Of a stretch of 64,000 nt of DNA, positions 10,501-25,107 are shown piece after piece. This DNA comes from Persicaria tinctoria (lineage: Eukaryota; Streptophyta; Magnoliopsida; Caryophyllales; Polygonaceae), in NCBI GenBank assembly GCA_037127255.1, contig JBANSL010000013.1, forward strand, positions 14,342,688-14,406,687, written 5' to 3'. The translations under genes were made by a program, and so were the position numbers. How positions within the stretch are numbered: the stretch's first letter is position 1; each line of letters starts with the position of its first letter. The notes under the pieces were generated by a model, which searched no databases, was not told the DNA's origin, and saw nothing but the letters and a program-made list of their open reading frames with translations.

Positions 10501-13500
10501 TTCTATTTGGCGATCCACAGTGCGCATTTTAAAAAATGTTCAACGTTTCACCTAAATTTAATCTACTATAGATTTTTATAAAAAAATTTCATCTAAATTA
10601 TAATTTTAAGCTAGATTATGAATGCACTCCAAGTTTTGTTTCTCGATTTGAACCGTTGGAATAGTAAAAGGTGGATCTAGGGGCAGGGCCGGACCTGAGG
10701 CGAGGCCCAACAAGCCGTCGTCTCTGGCCCAACTTGTATAGGGGCCCATAAAATCTGTTTTAGTTATATTATTATTAGACAATCTATATCTATATATCTA
10801 TATCTATATATCTATATATATTATTAAATGAGAAGCAATTTCGCCAAGTGTCATCATTTTATGCCAAGTTATTTTAGGTAGGTGTATTTTCATAATAATC
10901 TAATTAATTGGCTAGGGTAAATCAATTAACCTATTTATTATTTACTATATATCTCAATCTATCCATAATTGGATATATATATATATATATATATATATAC
11001 CCATTAATTTTTATTAATTTATCTTTATACATAAAAAAATTCAAAATTTTGGTTTATATACATCAAAATTTAATGATCTTATTAAATTATCTATAGTATG
11101 ATTTTGGTTTAATGATTGTAGATTAAAGTTTTCATTTAACATATATTTTATATTTTTCTAGCCAAGGGGTTTGAATTAATAAATAAGGATACCGATATGT
11201 AATTTTTTATATACTATATTAAATTAAAAGCACGAGAACATATCTTATAAATTCTCTCTTTCATCTAAGAGATTTCCGTAAAATTATCTTTAGTTAAATC
11301 TTTTATATATATAGATTTTTTTTTTCTTTCTAATAAGATTATTTTAAAATATCTATATATATACACTTCTTTAAGCGATAATCATTTTTAATGAGGTGTT
11401 ATCATTACATTTAAATGTAGTTTTTTGAATTTACATGGGTATCCGGGGCTACTAGCTAGCAAGTAGCACCTGATTGATCACATGAGCCCTGAAGTTAACA
11501 ACTAGGTAAACCCTCCAGTGGCCACCCGGAGCGGGATTCGAACCGAGGACCTTTGGGTACTTACTGCAGGTCCTTTCCAGCTGAACCAACCCGAAATGGT
11601 TTACATTAATTGCAGTTTTTTCAAACAATAAAATTATACATTTTTAATTTTACACTAACTTTTATAGTATTAAAATTTTACAATATTAATTTGTCATATT
11701 ATTATGATTTAAAAAATAAACCGCGCAATGGCGCGGGGACTGTACTAGTCCTTAGTTACATGACTTACAGGCTAGAGAAGTATGTAAGATTGTTTGTTTA
11801 ACCTAGAGGTCCAAGGTTCGATACCCTCTTTCTTTTATTTTTCTGCGTTTGATTATTTTTTTTCAAAACATTGTGTGTTGTTTTTTTGCCTTTGAATTTT
11901 TTTTAAACTTTCCCCCATTTGCGGTTGATTTTTTTTCAAAACTTTCTGTGTTGTTTTTTTGCCTTTGATTTTTTTTAAAACTTTCCACCATTTGCATTTG
12001 ATTTTTTTTATTTAACTTTTCCCCCTATTAATTTTAACTTTGGTTTAATTTTTTTAATTTAAATTCCTATGATTTTTGTAAAAACTTCCTGTGTTTTTTT
12101 TGCCTTTGATTTCTTAAAAAACTCTCTTTCTTTTATTTTTCTGCATTTGATTTTTTTTTTCTAAACTTTCTGTGTTGTTTTTTTGCCTTTGATTTTTTTT
12201 AAACTTTCCCCCATTTACAGTTGATTTTTTTATTTAACTTTCCCCCCTATTAATTTTAACTTTGGTTTATTTTTTTCATTTAAATTCCTATTATTTTTTA
12301 AAAAACTTCCTGTGTTTTTTTTGCCTTTGATTGTTTTTAAACTTTGCCCCCATAATTTACGGTTGATTTTTTTTATTTAACTTTTCACCTAGTAATTTTA
12401 ACTTTCATTGATTTTTTAAATTCCTATGTTTTTGTGCGTTTGATTTTTTTAGTTGACTCTCCCCAGTTGGTTAGGCGACCCTTCTTTGATTTTTTTTTTA
12501 ATTTTAACTTTTGTTTAAATGTTTTTAGATTAGAGAACTATTTCAAAAACCATGTATTATACCATAGCTTATGTATATACATACTATATAGTAGTGGAGG
12601 GCCTCCAATAATAATAAAAAAAAATAGTAGTGGAGGGCCCTATTTTAAATTTCGCCTGAGTCCATAAAAAACTCAGGTCCGGCCCTTTCTAGGGGGCTCG
12701 GAGTAGTTGAAGCCCCTTACCCCGGAACTAAAACTCGAGAAAAAAAAAATTTATGCATTTTTTTTTGGTATTTTTCAAACTAATTTAGGGATAAAATAAC
12801 TTTAAAAGAATAAAAAATTAGCTGGTAAATTATTTTGAGGTTTTGGGTTCAAACCTTTTTTACTCTCCCTTTTTTTCCCAATATATGTAAATAAAAACAT
12901 TCTTTTTCATATATATACATACAAAATTTTGATAATTTTTCTACTAAATATGATTATTTAAATAACAAATTTAATATTTTTCCTAAAAATATTTAAATAA
13001 AATCAATACAAAGTCTGAATCCACCCGCTCCTAACACAAAATCACATGTCTATAAGTATGGAAAGCTAGAAAGGTAATAGTTAACCTTTCGAATCTAATC
13101 TATTTTTAAGTTAAGATTTATTGATTAATATTCTAAGTATTATCCTCCCTCCCTCGCTCATTTTTCATACAAAAGTTATTTTTCCCCATTTGATTAGTTA
13201 ATTTGATCAGCTTAAGATAACCATATCCTACTAAGGTCTACGGATACTCTAACTATTTCTCTCCCCCTTCTCTAAACTAAAAAAAAAAAAGTGATAATCA
13301 TACAAATTTAATTGATTTCTTTCTCTTCTCTTCCTCGCTCCGGACCCACAAACAAAAGGCCGCCGGCCGCGGCCTAAGTATGATTGATCAGTACAGAGCA
13401 TATTATTACCTTTCCTGTGATGGGAACGAAACAAAAGTATACCCAGAAGCAATACAACAGCAGCCCCAGCAGCAACTGAAACAGAAATAGCTATGACGTT

Positions 13501-14454
13501 TCCGCGTTTTCCTGTCAACAACATATCACACACACGACGCATATATGCAGAGACTGTCAAGAGTAATCTTGATTTCATGGTATTGATCCATACATAAGGT
13601 TAGACCAAATTGACTAATTCACCTCTATCAGTATCAGAAGATGGCGGTGGAGATGGTTTCGGAGATGGCGGTGGAGGTGGTGGGGCGAGCGGATGATCTC
13701 CTGATTTGAACTGCGTGATGTCATACATGGCAATACAACTGGGAAGATAGACGGACGCATGAATACTCCCAGGATAACAATACTCCTTTATCAACCAACG
13801 AGCTGCTTGTAGGCAGCTGTCGCATTGCGTACTATTGAGGTCAGGAGTACACTGCACCAGGCAATAAATCGTCTGCGAATCCGTCACATTTATACTCCCC
13901 TCAGCGTAGCGTTTGGAGCTGCTGTTGAAAGCAGCTTGTTCAGCCAGCTGATCGAAGATCTTGGCGAGGGCGTTAAGAAACTGCGTCGGATTCGAAACGT
14001 TGTTATTGCTGTTAAGGATCCCTCCGGGTCCGTTTTCATCATCAAAGGCGAAAATCGACCTGTTGGAGTAGCGGAGCATGCACTCCTCGTAATAGATGAT
14101 GGCTTCTTTCTCAACCGGGCAATCGGAGACGATCCGGCCTGCAGCGGCCTTGACGCAGTCGTTGCAGTTAGATTGGGGGGCGATGTCGCCCCTGCAGTTG
14201 TAGAGAGCGTAGACGGTGTTGGGGTCGGATCCGGCGCTGAGGTTGTAGAAGCTGTTGGAGGCGGCTTGGGCGGTGAGACCGGGGAGGACCTGGTTGAGAT
14301 TGGTCTTGTAGAAGCTGTTGTCGGTGAAATTGTTGGCGGTTGTGCAGTTGGAGTATACGAAGTGCGGCGAGCCGATTGCTCCGATTGACAGTGTGGAGAA
14401 GATGATTGAGAGGCTTAGGGCAATGGAGCTCAACCAAGCTTCGTCAGGCGCCAT
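7576..14454 (-). CDS. CRK-A: cysteine-rich receptor-like kinase (2x DUF26, TM, kinase)
   Basis: Plasma-membrane receptor-like Ser/Thr kinase. Exons by GT/AG: 14454-13623, 13511-13410, 9025-8868, 8785-8575, 8469-8229, 8147-7997 and 7893-7576. They join in phase to 671 codons without an internal stop. The product has a signal peptide (about 1-28) and two DUF26 domains with key Cys at 87/97/100 and 202/211/214. A proline-rich linker, a TM helix in exon 2 and a full kinase follow: [25 protein letters not shown] (RD type), [18 protein letters not shown]. The first DUF26 motif is C-X9-C-X2-C, one residue longer than the usual X8. The C-tail ends in DLYPR, as in CRK-B. Intron 2 is about 4.4 kb and holds nested transposons. 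The ATG precedes a good signal peptide. Transcription across the large intron is unproven. CRKs are linked to stress and pathogen signalling (family knowledge). Confidence 0.85.
9299..10458 (+). mobile_element. Poly(A) retroposon in CRK-A intron 2, copy 1
   Basis: A 1.16-kb insertion ends in a run of A and is bracketed by the 16-bp direct repeat ATATAGTGATTTACAA (9283-9298 and 10459-10474), the hallmark of target-primed retroposition. The 5' half is GC-rich with long accidental frames but no domain. The 3' end carries a hairpin (stem AAACCATC/GATGGTTT, loop TTTT, 10394-10413) and then TTGCCTACTGTAAAA. The same 3' end occurs at 14680-15806 and 38378-38454. Confidence 0.85.
10811..11748 (+). 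mobile_element. Non-autonomous Helitron nested in the hAT element
   Basis: It starts TCTATATATATTATTAAA directly after an A and ends CTAG directly before a T (11745-11748), as Helitrons do. Twelve bases upstream of the end column is the hairpin CCGCGC-AATG-GCGCGG (11721-11736), the standard 3' signal. No Rep/helicase is encoded. The body carries a tRNA-like module and an (AT)n tract near 10975-10999. Confidence 0.85.
11530..11592 (-). repeat. tRNA-like module inside the Helitron
   Basis: On the minus strand, TTGGTTCAGCTGG (11577-11589) resembles an A box and GGTTCGAATCC (11534-11544) is a perfect B box. A further B-box-like GGTTCGATACC lies on the plus strand near 11813, outside the Helitron but within the hAT element. 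Confidence 0.45.
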
Positions 14455-14647
14455 TGCTTCCTTAGGAAGCTACGTTACGTTGGAGCCAATTTAGATTATC
14501 CCAAGGCCTAAGCTAGTTAGTATATATGTGCAAATGAAGTTCCATCATATATAATATAATACTCATAGACCAAGTCTGAAAACTGAGCTGTCTAGTAATG
14601 CACCCTTAATTACTTATACAAAACAATACTTTCATCAATCCTTCGTA

Positions 14648-16051
14648 CTCCCTCCGTTGATTAAAACATGGAGTATCCGAGCTCAGAAAACCCTAGCCAC
14701 CATCAACATGTAGCAGTTCCACCACCTCCGGCTGCCTTCCCGGTCGGCCGCGACCCACTCCTCGAACTCTCCCATCATCACCTCTTAGCACAACCCCTAA
14801 AACAAAAACCCTAGCCCACAAATCCTCCCAAAAAGCCTTCCTAAAAACAAAAATCCAACCCTTTTAGATCTCCTTCAGTGCTGCCTCTGCTCCGGCCGCC
14901 GCCGCCTCTATGCGGGATCTCTCGGGTCCTTCCTTGGGTTCTGGCGGTGTCGGGGTGGTGTCCTCCGTCGATCCCCATGGCTACCGCCTGCTGCCGTTGT
15001 GAAGCCCCGACATTGCACCTCCTCCTCATGCTCCTCACCCTCGTCTCCATCTCATCCGCCGCCCCTGTCATCTACAAGCCTCTCCGGCCGGACGTCCTAC
15101 TTGGTTGACGCGCTCTCCGTCTCCCTGGCCTCGCTCTTGGCCCTGCTCTGTGGGCGATGTGCGGCTTCCTTCAAGAGCAAGCTCCTGTGACTCCGGCCTC
15201 GCCATCCACGCCTTCGCACTCCTCCACAACCCCATGAGCACCTCCGATCCACTGACCCCTCATAGATCCAACTCTCCTTGCCTCTGATTCAATCGGAGTT
15301 GTCAACATGCAAACCCATCTCCTTCCCTCAAATCTGATTTTATCCCCGATCCACAAAATTGAATTACAAACCCATCTTCTTCCCCCAAATCTGATTTTAT
15401 CCTCTAATCCACAAAATTGAAAAACTCAAATCTGATTTTATCCCTCTCCTTCCAAAAAAAAAACCCACAAAATCGAAACACACGAAATTACCCAGTTCAC
15501 CATCTAAATCGATCTCTTCATTGCTAATACCCATGTTTGAGGCATCACATGCAAAATATTTTCGAGGAAGCTTGCTCGGCCGTATTTGGATCCAATCCGC
15601 AATCACTGCAACATCACAACAAGAATCAAGGGCTTCTTCTTTAGATGTTTTTTTTAATTATAATTCTCATCAGTGGTTGTAATCTTAGGTTTTAGCTAAG
15701 TTTTTTTTCTTTTTTTTTTACTGGTGACCCTCTGTGTAGGGTTATCAAGCCATCTTTTGATGGCTTCAAGATCGCGTTGTCGATCTACTTCTTGCCTACT
15801 GTAAAAAAAACATGGAGTATCCGTTAATTAAAACATGTCGTTGTAAAAATATGTATATTCTTAAAAAAAACAAAAATACACTTATACCCCTAATTATTAC
15901 TTTATTTTTTCACTTTATTGAAAACTACAACTAACAAATCCTTAATCATTATAAGGGTAATTTTGAAAAGTTAACACCACAATACGTAAAAATTGCATGT
16001 TTTTAACAAGATTTTACTTCTAAAATGACATATTTTTCTTAACGGATGGAG
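14648..16051. mobile_element. Stowaway-like MITE, copy 2, split by a retroposon
   Basis: Ends CTCCCTCCGTT and AACGGATGGAG are flanked by TA (14646-14647 and 16052-16053). The interior at 15811-16051 is the reverse-oriented match of the copy at 3156-3413. The element lies just upstream of the CRK-A start codon and is interrupted close to its left end by the retroposon at 14680-15806. Confidence 0.75.
14680..15806 (+). mobile_element. Poly(A) retroposon, copy 2, nested in the MITE
   Basis: It ends in a poly(A) run and is bracketed by the direct repeat AAAACATGGAGTATCCG (14663-14679 and 15807-15823). The 3' end has the same hairpin as copy 1, but with two compensating base changes (stem AAGCCATC/GATGGCTT, 15747-15766), then the same TTGCCTACTGT tail. 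The GC-rich 5' part contains open frames but no recognisable protein. Confidence 0.85.
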
Positions 16052-16268
16052 TATTACATTTAAAAATCATTTAATTTGTAATTTAAAATTTTCTAAACTT
16101 TAGTAATTTAATTTTTTTTTTCCTAAATTTACTAGGGTAATACTCCAATTTTTTTCTAAATTTTTTCTAACTTTATTAACTCTAAACTTATGATGAGGGG
16201 ATCACCCTTCTCCTGAAGGCACTTTTTAAAAAAAAAATTCTTACAGTACATTAGGGTTGCAACCTAAA

Positions 16269-16836
16269 CAGTGTTCTAAAAATTACGCCTAGGCGCCGCT
16301 TGGGCGCTAGGCGGGACGGGACCTAGGAATTTTTAAGCCTAGACGGAAATTCGTCCAGGAACCGCCTAGTCCCGCCTAGGCGCCGCCTGGGCGCCGCCTG
16401 GTCCCACCTAGGCGCCGCCTGGGCCCGACTGGTCCCGCCTAGGCCCTGCCTGGGCCCGCCTAGTCCAACGATTATTCAATTTGCGTTTCTAAGAATATGA
16501 TTAGTTAACTTAGGGTTTTTTTATCCCCATGTCGGGATGCATTTGCTTTTCAGTCAAACTCTTAGTTTTGGATTTTATGAGGTTTAGAGTTGTTAGTCAG
16601 ACATGTACTTTTGTGTTTATTTACTTTAGTGTTAGTTAACTACTACAAATTTGGGTTTATAAGTGATATTATGGATTATTATTACATTATATGAATTATT
16701 GACAAGTGTTATTCGTCAAAATATAAGGAAATAATCAAGTTTGTTCTAAGTCCGCCGCCTAGGCGCCCGCCTAACCGCCTAGGCACTAGGCGGCCACCCA
16801 CCGCCTAGCGGCCGCCTACCGCCTTTTAGAACATTG
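16269..16836. mobile_element. hAT-type MITE (CGCCTAGGCGCC-rich), copy 1
   Basis: Terminal repeats CAGTGTTCTAAAA and TTTTAGAACATTG are flanked by the perfect 8-bp duplication AACCTAAA (16261-16268 and 16837-16844). Both ends are filled with CGCCTAGGCGCC-like palindromic repeats, able to fold into strong hairpins. A diverged relative is at 32520-32896. Confidence 0.9.
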
Positions 16837-16899
16837 AACCTAAATCTAATCTTCCGTTGCTTGAATGCTAATGATCGGGCATGGACAGTCCTTGAGGTC

Positions 16900-17043
16900 T
16901 GACAATGTTTTTAGGCGATGATCAATTTTTTGGTCCCATAAGAATTCATGGACGAACTATCGTCACCTGAATTTTTAAGCGACGAAAACCTTCTTTCATA
17001 CGACGGTTTAGATTCATCGCCTAACTGGTAAATCGGCGTAGTG
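16900..17043 (-). mobile_element. CACTA-type terminal fragment
   Basis: It ends AATCGGCGTAGTG at 17043, so the reverse strand starts CACTACGCCGATT, a CACTA terminus. Short GGCGATGA, GCGACGAA and TACGACGG motifs recur inside, as in CACTA subterminal regions. No partner end was found nearby. A similar start, CACTACGCCAGAA, occurs at 55527. Confidence 0.55.
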
Positions 17044-18479
17044 ATATTATATATGTAAATTCAAATTACAAGAATAGTATGAAAACGTCAAGTGCTGAAA
17101 CTGTCAACAGATGACTCGATCATGCATGATGCATATATATATGATCGATCCTGGAATTGCAAGAAGATCGAACTCGAAAATGGACTAATTTATATTCTGT
17201 GTAGCTGTTTACTTTGATACCTTCTAATTGAGTTGCAATCACAGAGAATAGCTCCTAATAGTGGGTGATCTCATGTGATAATCTTAACCTTGTATTACGC
17301 ATGATTGAAAATTATGCGGTTGATAAAGGAATATTTGTATTCTTGTTTAGAATAAATTAATTATCTAAATAGCCAAAAATTCAAAACTATTTTTTGAGAT
17401 TAGTGACTTTTTCTAACTATTTACCGGAATAGCCAAAAGTGATTGCTTTTTGATTTTTTTAATTATATAAGGCTATCTATCTTTAGGCTAAATTAAAAAT
17501 ATTATTCAAAATTTCTTAAACTTTGAAATAATGTTACAGACTTAACACCGATTGCTTATAAATTACTTTTGATGATACTAACTACGATAATCTACTAATT
17601 AACTATATTATGAATAATAAGTTTTTTGTGGTTTTAAGTTCACCACGCTCTGCAACTAAACTTTAAGTTAAAGAGGTTTGACTCATACCTGAACGTAGTT
17701 ACCCTGGGCTATCGGCGTTCCTGTAGCTTCTGACTTTCTAGAGGTGACTAACCTTCAAACAAGTCTCCCTTAGTCCAGATTGAGCACATATCTGTTTCGT
17801 TTCCTACCTCAGACCGTAGTTTCTAGCTTTTGGTTTTGATTTTGAAAGGGTGAAAGGATTTGAATCAAGAAAACAGAGTATTCAGAACATAGTTCAATTT
17901 AAGTAGCTTTCCCTTTCTTAAAAACAAACTTTATTGAATTTGAAAGATTACAACACACAAGCACTCTGAAATAAAAACATTCAAACACACTTAACACTCA
18001 TATCAAAAGATCCATTGAAGGGTTTTGAACTTTAGAGTGATGCAAACACCAATCTACCCAAAAGTTCATGTAAACACTTTCACATGTGCGTACATTTTCT
18101 AATTATCTAGTAACTTGTGTTGATTGACGCGCGCAATTAATTAGTGTGTGTGATTTGGCGCGTGTACATATGAGAGTTAGAGTGTTACTACTTAATTGGG
18201 GGAGCCGCATGTCTCTTATTTTTAATTCACATTTGGACACGTGGACCACTCAGATTTATTTCCTTCTCACTGAGTCACCTCTTTTTTTTTCCTGAATATA
18301 TCTATCTATCTATATATATATATATAACACTAAAAAAGTCGATCCGAACACGACATGATAAGTAGCTGGTATCCGACATGAAAACACGACATGATTTCGT
18401 GTCGGATACCCGTGTAACACAACACGAACACTTATAAAACCTTTTTTTTTTCCTGAATGCAGTCGTGTACAGTATCAGG
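17044..18479. other. Intergenic, no gene seen
   Basis: AT-rich DNA with no conserved reading frame. It contains a TCTATCTATC/TA microsatellite near 18300-18325. A facing pair of GTGTCGGATACC/GGTATCCGACATG tracts lies at 18365-18415, related to the GTGTCG-rich repeats at 756-1003 and 19200-19412. Confidence 0.5.
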
Positions 18480-19412
18480 AGGGAGAGAAGTTGTTTTCTT
18501 CAATAGAGATTTGAGCTAAGGAGGAGTGATAACAGCCATAGAAATGAAACTAGGGGCACTTGATAGAGAGAGGCAACAACGAAGGTAAGAGATTGGCCAG
18601 ATCGAGATGGAGAAGATTCTCTAGATCTGAGTTTGAATGTTTGATAGAGAGAGTCGACCACGCCGTATCTGAAGTGACTCAACCATGCGCGGATCTGAAG
18701 TGACTCAACCATGCGCGGATCTGAAGTTTGAACAAGGGTACGTGAGCCTTGAGCAAGCCGAGGGCGAGCGCCGAATCTGAAGCGAGGTCGAGGGCGAACG
18801 TCAAATATGAGATTGAGGAGAGGAGAGGAGAGGGGAGGAGAGGCGAGCTGCGAGAAGGTCAGCCGGATATGAATCGACTCGATTGAGTATGAGAACTGAG
18901 AAGATGGCTTGAGAGGCAGAGTGAGTGAGATCGAGGCTCTCGCGAGAGGACGTCTCAACTTGAGATTGAGGAGAGGAGAAGCGAGCCACGAGAAGGGCGA
19001 GGGTGCGAAAATGAAGAGGGCAAACTATGAAGGCAGCCGTAGCCAGCCAGCCCCATAAGAAAGACGAAGACAATAGAAACAGAATGAAATAAGAAAAGGC
19101 GGGAAAAAAAGAATCCTCTATCCGAAATCGAACTTACATCCTCATGCTCAATTCCACTCGCGAGCGCTGCTCCACCAACTAGGCCACATGAACGTCATGG
19201 TACTTAAAGACTCTGTCGTGTCGGATACCCGATAAGGGAAATATGTCGATCCAAACACGACACGATTATTATCGTGTTTTACCATTTCGTGTCATAATCG
19301 TGTCGTATCTATATCGTTTCGTGTTTTTTCGTGTCGTTTTGTTGCGGTTTCGTGTCGTTTTGTTGCGGTTTCGTGTCGTGTCCACTATGTCGTATTTTTC
19401 TGCACAACCCTA
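18480..19412. repeat. Composite repeat: GAG-rich block, tRNA-like module, GTGTCG tract
   Basis: The layout parallels 212-1003. A GA-rich block with internal repeats comes first (GTGACTCAACCATGCGCGGATCTGAA twice near 18675-18725; GAGGAGAGGAGA runs). A minus-strand tRNA-like module follows (B-box-like at 19124-19134, A-box-like TGGCCTAGTTGGTGG at 19172-19187). The end is a GTGTCG/CGTGTCGT tract finishing TTTTCTGCACAACCCTA. Frames in the GA-rich part show no domain. Confidence 0.45.
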
Positions 19413-19591
19413 AGTTCCATGGCTTTGCACGCATCCTAGTGCCTAAAACTAGTCGTTACAACGACTAGTTTATGAAATCATTCGGTCAACTTTGGGAAAA
19501 ACACCCTTTAGAGTTTATAAAATCATTCGTTCGCCGTGTGCTAGATGTGTGAGGCCGCACGGAAATTGTGGATTTCAATCATTATCATTCT

Positions 19592-20041
19592 CCATGGAAC
19601 TTGGTGAAGAAGCATAATTCGATGTCGAGTTGACGATGATGAGAGAAGTCAATCTCCATCCAGATCAATATCAACCAATTCTTGGTGTTTATGGACGACA
19701 AGACGAGCTAGATAAAAGACTTGTATTGTTTAAGGCGCATTTCAATTGGAGGGATTGGAATATTGATGCGCCCGAGTGGTGTTGGATAGCTTTGCCAGAG
19801 GATGGACATGTATTTATGATGACCTATCAATTAATGCACTCTAGTATGTTTGAACTACAACGCACCTATGATGTTCGTTCCGCTTGTAGCACATTTTTTC
19901 TCAGTAAGCATGCATGGCTTTTACTTCGTTATCGTTTGTTCCGTTTTAATCATAAGTTATCTTACTTCGTTTGTCTCTCGTAGGTGACTATGAAAAAATC
20001 ATTTCTCATGACCATGAACTTAGTAGTAAACTTCGAGTTTA
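19592..20041 (+). pseudogene. Unrecognised two-exon gene fragment
   Basis: I do not recognise this protein. An open stretch from 19635 reads through EVNLHPDQYQPILGVYG, HFNWRDWNIDAPEW and TYDVRSACSTFFLS, a protein-like composition unlike the surrounding repeats. Splicing at CTCA|GTAAGC (about 19903) to GTAG|GTGACT (about 19983) would extend it by roughly 20 residues to a stop near 20041. Upstream the same frame has a stop near 19617 after MELGEEA. No upstream exon is visible, so it is probably a captured or decayed gene piece. Confidence 0.3.
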
Positions 20042-21036
20042 GGGTTATTGCACTCTTCTTTCTTTGTTGGTAAACATTTACATTAAGGAAATCATAAACT
20101 TATTTTATTTTTAGCCTTCATGAATTATTCACAACCCTCATCGGCCAATAAAATTTGAGTAAAAAGTTAAAAGGTAACAATTCTCTTCTCCCAATATCTA
20201 GAAAACCTAAAAGGACTTATATTTTCAAACAAAAATCTAAGCCTAAAAGGACTTATATTTTTTAACGGAGGGAGTATTTGTTAAGATACTTTTATGAGTA
20301 TCATGGTTGTGCATTCAAGTATCTTAAAATGAGGTGGCAAGAAAAGTAAGATATGATATTTGGATTGGATATTACGAATAAAGATGCTCTAAAGATGAAA
20401 TGCTTCCCTAATTTTATGGTGCGCCTCGTACCGTGTAAAAATTCAAAACGAAAATAGAAGAATTGTCCTTTATGTAGTATAATTAAAACAGAATAAAATA
20501 CCATATAAATTGATTGATAATTTCCTTGTTCACGTTTATAAAACCAACAAGTGGTTTATCAAATAGAATCTACCATTTCCTTAACTCCTCTTAATTCCTA
20601 AACCTTAGTAGTTGTTCGGCTGCTTTCCCTGTCACAATCATTCAATCAAATTAGAAATTTAGCAGCCCCAAAGAATCGAATCGATCAGGTCTATCAACAT
20701 TCAACAATTCCAACACCAGTTCAGGCTGATCAAAACTTACAAGAGTGAAAGACGAAAGAAAGAAAACAAAATACAAAAGAGCCTTCAATTGGGCCCTGAT
20801 TAGCAATTTAACAACTAAAAAAGTACATGTAGTCTAGGTTGCGGTTGTAGAATCAAAGAATCGAAGTTCTTGGCATCGTAGGTGAATCGAAGGAGGTTTC
20901 ACCGATTCGAGTTTTAGTTTGTGTATTAGTTTGACGGTATTGTTCCTTATTACGCTCCGTCTTCGTCTCCCCGTTCAAGCATTTAGAGATAGGGTTTAAT
21001 TTTTTTTCTTCTTCTAATTGTATATAATACATAGTA
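20042..21036. other. Intergenic with a partial MITE end
   Basis: No gene. A lone AACGGAGGGAGTA end at about 20264-20276, with two copies of CCTAAAAGGACTTATATTTT just before it, looks like half of another Stowaway-type MITE. The rest is AT-rich and featureless. Confidence 0.45.
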
Positions 21037-21252
21037 CTCCCTTCGTTAAGAAAAACATGTTGTTTTAGATATTTTGGTGTTCACTTTTCAAAATTACCTT
21101 GTAATTATTAGGGATTTGTTAGTGGTAGTTTTCAATAAAGTGGAAAAGTAAAGTAATAATTAGGGGTATAAGTGTATTTTTGTTTGCTTTTATTTGCTTT
21201 CTTAAAAAATGTGTAGATGTCTAAAACGACATTTTTTAATTAACAGAGCGAG
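21037..21252. mobile_element. Stowaway-like MITE, copy 3
   Basis: Ends CTCCCTTCGTTAA and TTAACAGAGCGAG are flanked by TA (21035-21036 and 21253-21254). The interior is closely similar to the copy at 3156-3413 over its whole length. It lies about 0.5 kb downstream of the CRK-B stop. Confidence 0.75.
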
Positions 21253-21747
21253 TAGTATATAATAGACCTACAAACATATGGACCCCAAATCTGAGTGGGC
21301 CAGAGGTGAATGTTTGTTGGACATCTCCTCAGATCCGGGCCTAAGTCCACAACCCATTCTATACCCGCCTCTATAGTGGAGCCCTAAAAGGCCTCGAGAG
21401 CCTCTCTAGCCAGAAAAACCGCCTCTGTATAGGTAAAGAATGTGTTTTGAACAACATGCACTTCCGATCCGTTGACATAAGCATACTTGATAATGTTGTC
21501 AGTGCAGCAATTCAATGCCTTTTTAGTTCCAGCTCTGATCTTACTTTGTGAACGTACGTACCTTTCAACCTTGTCTAATTATATTTCAAGTAGTTTTTGT
21601 ATACATTGTACTTGTATCTCCAGAAAGAAATTTACACTTGAAAAATGGCAAGCCAACAAAACTTAATTACGGACCAAATAATCCCACTCCAAAATCACTT
21701 ACCAGGTTAGAACTTGGAATATGGATTTTATTTTCATATATAGGTCA

Positions 21748-24808
<3,061 letters not shown>

Positions 24809-25107
24809 TGCTGCAATCTACCAATTCAGATAGAGAGAGGGAGAATGAATGTCCTAATTCGGAAGGACAACTAATGCCTTAACTGAATTTCCAACTGTCA
24901 GATTGACCAGGTGGCGCGCCACTTCAGTATTGGAAAGGACGTATGTGCAAGGGAATATACAGAAAAATTCTTGCAACGATAAGTCAGAAGTTTCGAATTG
25001 AGAAGTTTTCAGCAATTAAGTATATGAAATTTCAATGGATAGTGAATCGAACGTTGGCCAAGTTGATTTATAATAATGAAATCAAATTGAAAGTAAATGA
25101 TTGGACG

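Larger units (their letters stand above)
10684..12687. mobile_element. Non-autonomous hAT element in CRK-A intron 2
   Basis: The ends CAGGGCCGGACCTGAG and CTCAGGTCCGGCCCTT are inverted repeats. They are flanked by the 8-bp duplication TCTAGGGG (10676-10683 and 12688-12695), diagnostic of hAT transposition. The 2-kb interior encodes no transposase. Its right half (11830-12500) repeats a motif of TTTGCCTTTGATTTTTTT with AAACTTTCCCCC several times. A Helitron sits inside its left half. Confidence 0.85.

Noticed and set aside
13249..13409. Extension of CRK-A exon 2 into the downstream open frame
   Set aside because: A consensus donor at 13409 and phase agreement with the kinase exon show the exon ends at 13410; the rest is intron read-through.
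14841..15606. Open frames on both strands upstream of CRK-A
   Set aside because: They belong to retroposon copy 2; composition is GC-rich and no frame shows conserved motifs.
18279..18457. Poly-T plus CCTGAAT repeated at 18279-18298 and 18440-18457 as a retroposon target duplication
   Set aside because: The match is mostly homopolymer T and no poly(A) retroposon body lies between.
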